The notes under the pieces: model-generated
Told to the model about the DNA's origin: nothing
The model's input: only the letters and a program-made list of their open reading frames with translations
Database searches by the model: none
Made by a program: the position numbers and the translations under genes
Shown: piece by piece, positions 34,657 to 35,854 of the stretch
How the letters are laid out: each line of letters starts with the position of its first letter
Position numbering within the stretch: the first letter of the stretch is position 1
Assembly (NCBI GenBank): GCA_022822405.1
Contig: JAJEBT010000004.1
Coordinates: 1-35,854 of the forward strand
Reading direction: 5' to 3'
DNA: 35,854 bases
Origin: Alphaproteobacteria bacterium
GTDB taxonomy: Bacteria > Pseudomonadota > Alphaproteobacteria > MPNO01 > UBA830

Positions 34657-35394
34657 TCAGAACAGCCGCACGAAACGTAGCTCACCGAAGACGCGATCAT
34701 AGTCGTGCAGCCGGACGGTCGAGGCTCGCTCCTCTCTGACCACCGAGATCTGCGGGTTGAACCCTGCCAGGGTGAACGCGCGGTTGTGTGCGAAGACGCG
34801 CAGGGCGTGAACCAGGTCGCTGCGGGGTTGCCCGGGCTCGGTGAACGGCCACCGGTTGCCCTCGTAGTCGATCCAGCTGAGCGAGCCGTTTCCGCCCAAC
34901 GTGAAGCCCAGGGCAGCGCCACCGAAACTCCCAGCGACACCCGGCGGCTCCTATTCCACTCCTTCTCGCGTTCTGTCCGCACCTGCCCTCAGCCGGTCGC
35001 GGCGTCGATCCGCACGGTCGGCGAGGCCACCCACCCTGCGCCCACGGAGAGATCGGTGACCGGTCCGTCCAGATGGGTACGCTCGTTGTAACGGCGCTTG
35101 TGCCGCGACAACTGCGCGTTCAGCGTCGTTCGCGGACCCAGCCGATTATGACCGTCGATGCGCAGCCCGAGATCGCGGTGGGAGGGGTCCTCGACCTCCG
35201 GTCACCCATTCGTGGCACGCGCTCGCCAGCACGCTCATATCGGTATACCGGTCTACCAGCCAGCGCGGTCCGACATAGCCGGACAGCATGGGTTGCCGCG
35301 CAAAACGCCTCTCTTCCGAGCGCCTATCTAGCGCCAGACAACCGTAATCACTTCGTAAGCTGGCGGAATCAAATCCGGGCAAATTACAGCACAC
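34657..35394 (-). pseudogene. Decayed second Slam (DUF560) gene
   Basis: Translation across frames aligns with the second half of the intact Slam. VGPRWLVDRYTDMSVLA in the first frame matches its LGPRWLIDPRTEASLLA. HLDGPVTDLSVGAGWVASP in the second matches WLDGPVREISLGASWVALP. AHNRAFTLAGFNPQISVV and GELRFVRLF in the third match VHNRGFTVAGFSPRLTAV and VELSFVRQF. A frameshift lies near 35190, an in-frame TGA at 34991-34989 and another frameshift near 34905. The signal peptide, TPR part and first strands are gone, replaced by the AT-rich spacer. The gene faced away from the lipoprotein at 35533, the usual divergent or adjacent layout for a Slam and its cargo. Confidence 0.85.
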
Positions 35395-35532
35395 ACCCGG
35401 TATAGGGCCGAAGACAACATTTAGCTAAGACAGGATTTTTTTACGTTCAATTTTCGATTCAATTTCCGCGCACTGCCAATCGATCGGGTGTCGAACGGGG
35501 AAATTGGGCTCTCAGAGGAGAGCCTCAAGACA

Positions 35533-35854
35533 ATGTCCAGATACAGGAAATTCACAACGATCTGCTGCGCCGCGGTGTTCGCACTCGGCCTCGCCGCGTG
35601 CGGCGGCGGAGGCAACGACGGGCTGAACACGTCGCAGGAACAGGAACTCCAGAACCAGGTGGCTATGCTTCAGGGGCAAGTCAGCGCCCTTCGCGCACGG
35701 CTTGGCATCGATGATGACAGTGATCCCGGTCACGACGTCGCAACTCTTCAGACGGAAATCGATCGCCTGGAAGGGCTGCTTAAGGAAAAGAATGACGCCG
35801 AGGCAGCTGCTATGGCCAAAGCGATGGCAGCGAAGCTCCAGAAGCTGGCCACGG
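35533..35854 (+). CDS. Surface-type lipoprotein with coiled coil (partial, runs off right edge)
   Basis: An ATG at 35533, after GAGGAG about 14 bases upstream, opens a frame that stays open to the window end (107 residues). It has a lipoprotein signal (FTTICCAAVFALGLAAC; lipobox LAAC, Cys about 23) followed by CGGGGND. A long heptad-type coiled coil follows (QEQELQNQVAMLQGQVSALR, then TLQTEIDRLEGLLKEKNDAE). This is the usual start of a surface lipoprotein with a stalk. It lies divergent from the decayed Slam, which suggests it was that Slam's cargo and may now depend on the intact one. The C-terminal domain is outside the window. Confidence 0.85.
   Translation, partial: MSRYRKFTTICCAAVFALGLAACGGGGNDGLNTSQEQELQNQVAMLQGQVSALRARLGIDDDSDPGHDVATLQTEIDRLEGLLKEKNDAEAAAMAKAMAAKLQKLAT

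Overview
The window is GC-rich (roughly two-thirds G+C by eye) and looks like an alphaproteobacterial chromosome. The reasons are the murA-hisG-hisD gene order with a short-form HisG, the GC-rich codon use, and Slam-type outer-membrane and surface-lipoprotein genes. No ribosomal marker is present, so finer placement is not supported. Two stretches are visibly poorer in G+C (about 10.88-12.31 kb and 22.96-24.82 kb) and look acquired.

Layout. 1-382: partial macro-domain ADP-ribosyl hydrolase (-). 626-2391: overlapping pair of an XRE-HTH/ImmA-type metallopeptidase and a PIN-domain protein, resembling a toxin-antitoxin pair. 3134-3208: tRNA-Thr(GGT). 3290-6954: small basic protein, murA, hisG, hisD (+), the housekeeping core. 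6982-9085: polysaccharide-deacetylase-type hydrolase followed by an AbrB-type membrane protein (-). 10087-10589: higA with a decayed higB in front. 10882-12311: low-GC pair coding for a HipA-type kinase core and, separately, the HipA N-terminal subdomain. 12699-18183: VOC protein, then a tightly packed molybdenum-hydroxylase operon (FAD, 2Fe-2S and Mo subunits) ending in an ACMSD-like amidohydrolase. 18252-19193: lipoprotein with a TbpB-like C-terminus. 19498-22681: overlapping (-) operon of APH-type kinase, divergent enolase and D-2-hydroxyacid dehydrogenase. 22957-24953: HEPN-like protein with an apparent frameshift, a truncated SIR2-like gene and a receiver-domain fragment. 25029-25652: intact higBA with a promoter/operator. 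26041-29465: isochorismatase-family hydrolase, broken 2-aminobenzoate-CoA-ligase-like gene and maleate-isomerase-like protein (-). 29885-35854: intact Slam, lipoprotein subtilase with a barrel-like C-terminus, small membrane protein, decayed second Slam, and the start of a surface-type lipoprotein.

How it fits together. Three catabolic blocks (Mo-hydroxylase plus decarboxylase; isochorismatase, ligase and maleate isomerase; deacetylase plus AbrB) contain enzyme families used in bacterial N-heterocycle and aromatic degradation, such as the picolinate/nicotinate routes through maleamate and maleate. The dioxygenase and deformylase of those routes are not seen here. The right end is a surface-lipoprotein secretion neighbourhood.

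At least five genes are disabled or truncated (higB, the CoA ligase, Slam-2, the SIR2-like gene, a receiver fragment), and a sixth (HEPN-like) has a one-base shift in a G6 run. This suggests ongoing gene decay, or in part assembly error. The most unusual items are the split HipA pair with no adjacent HipB-like gene on its strand, and the kinase/enolase/dehydrogenase operon whose enolase has lost active-site residues.
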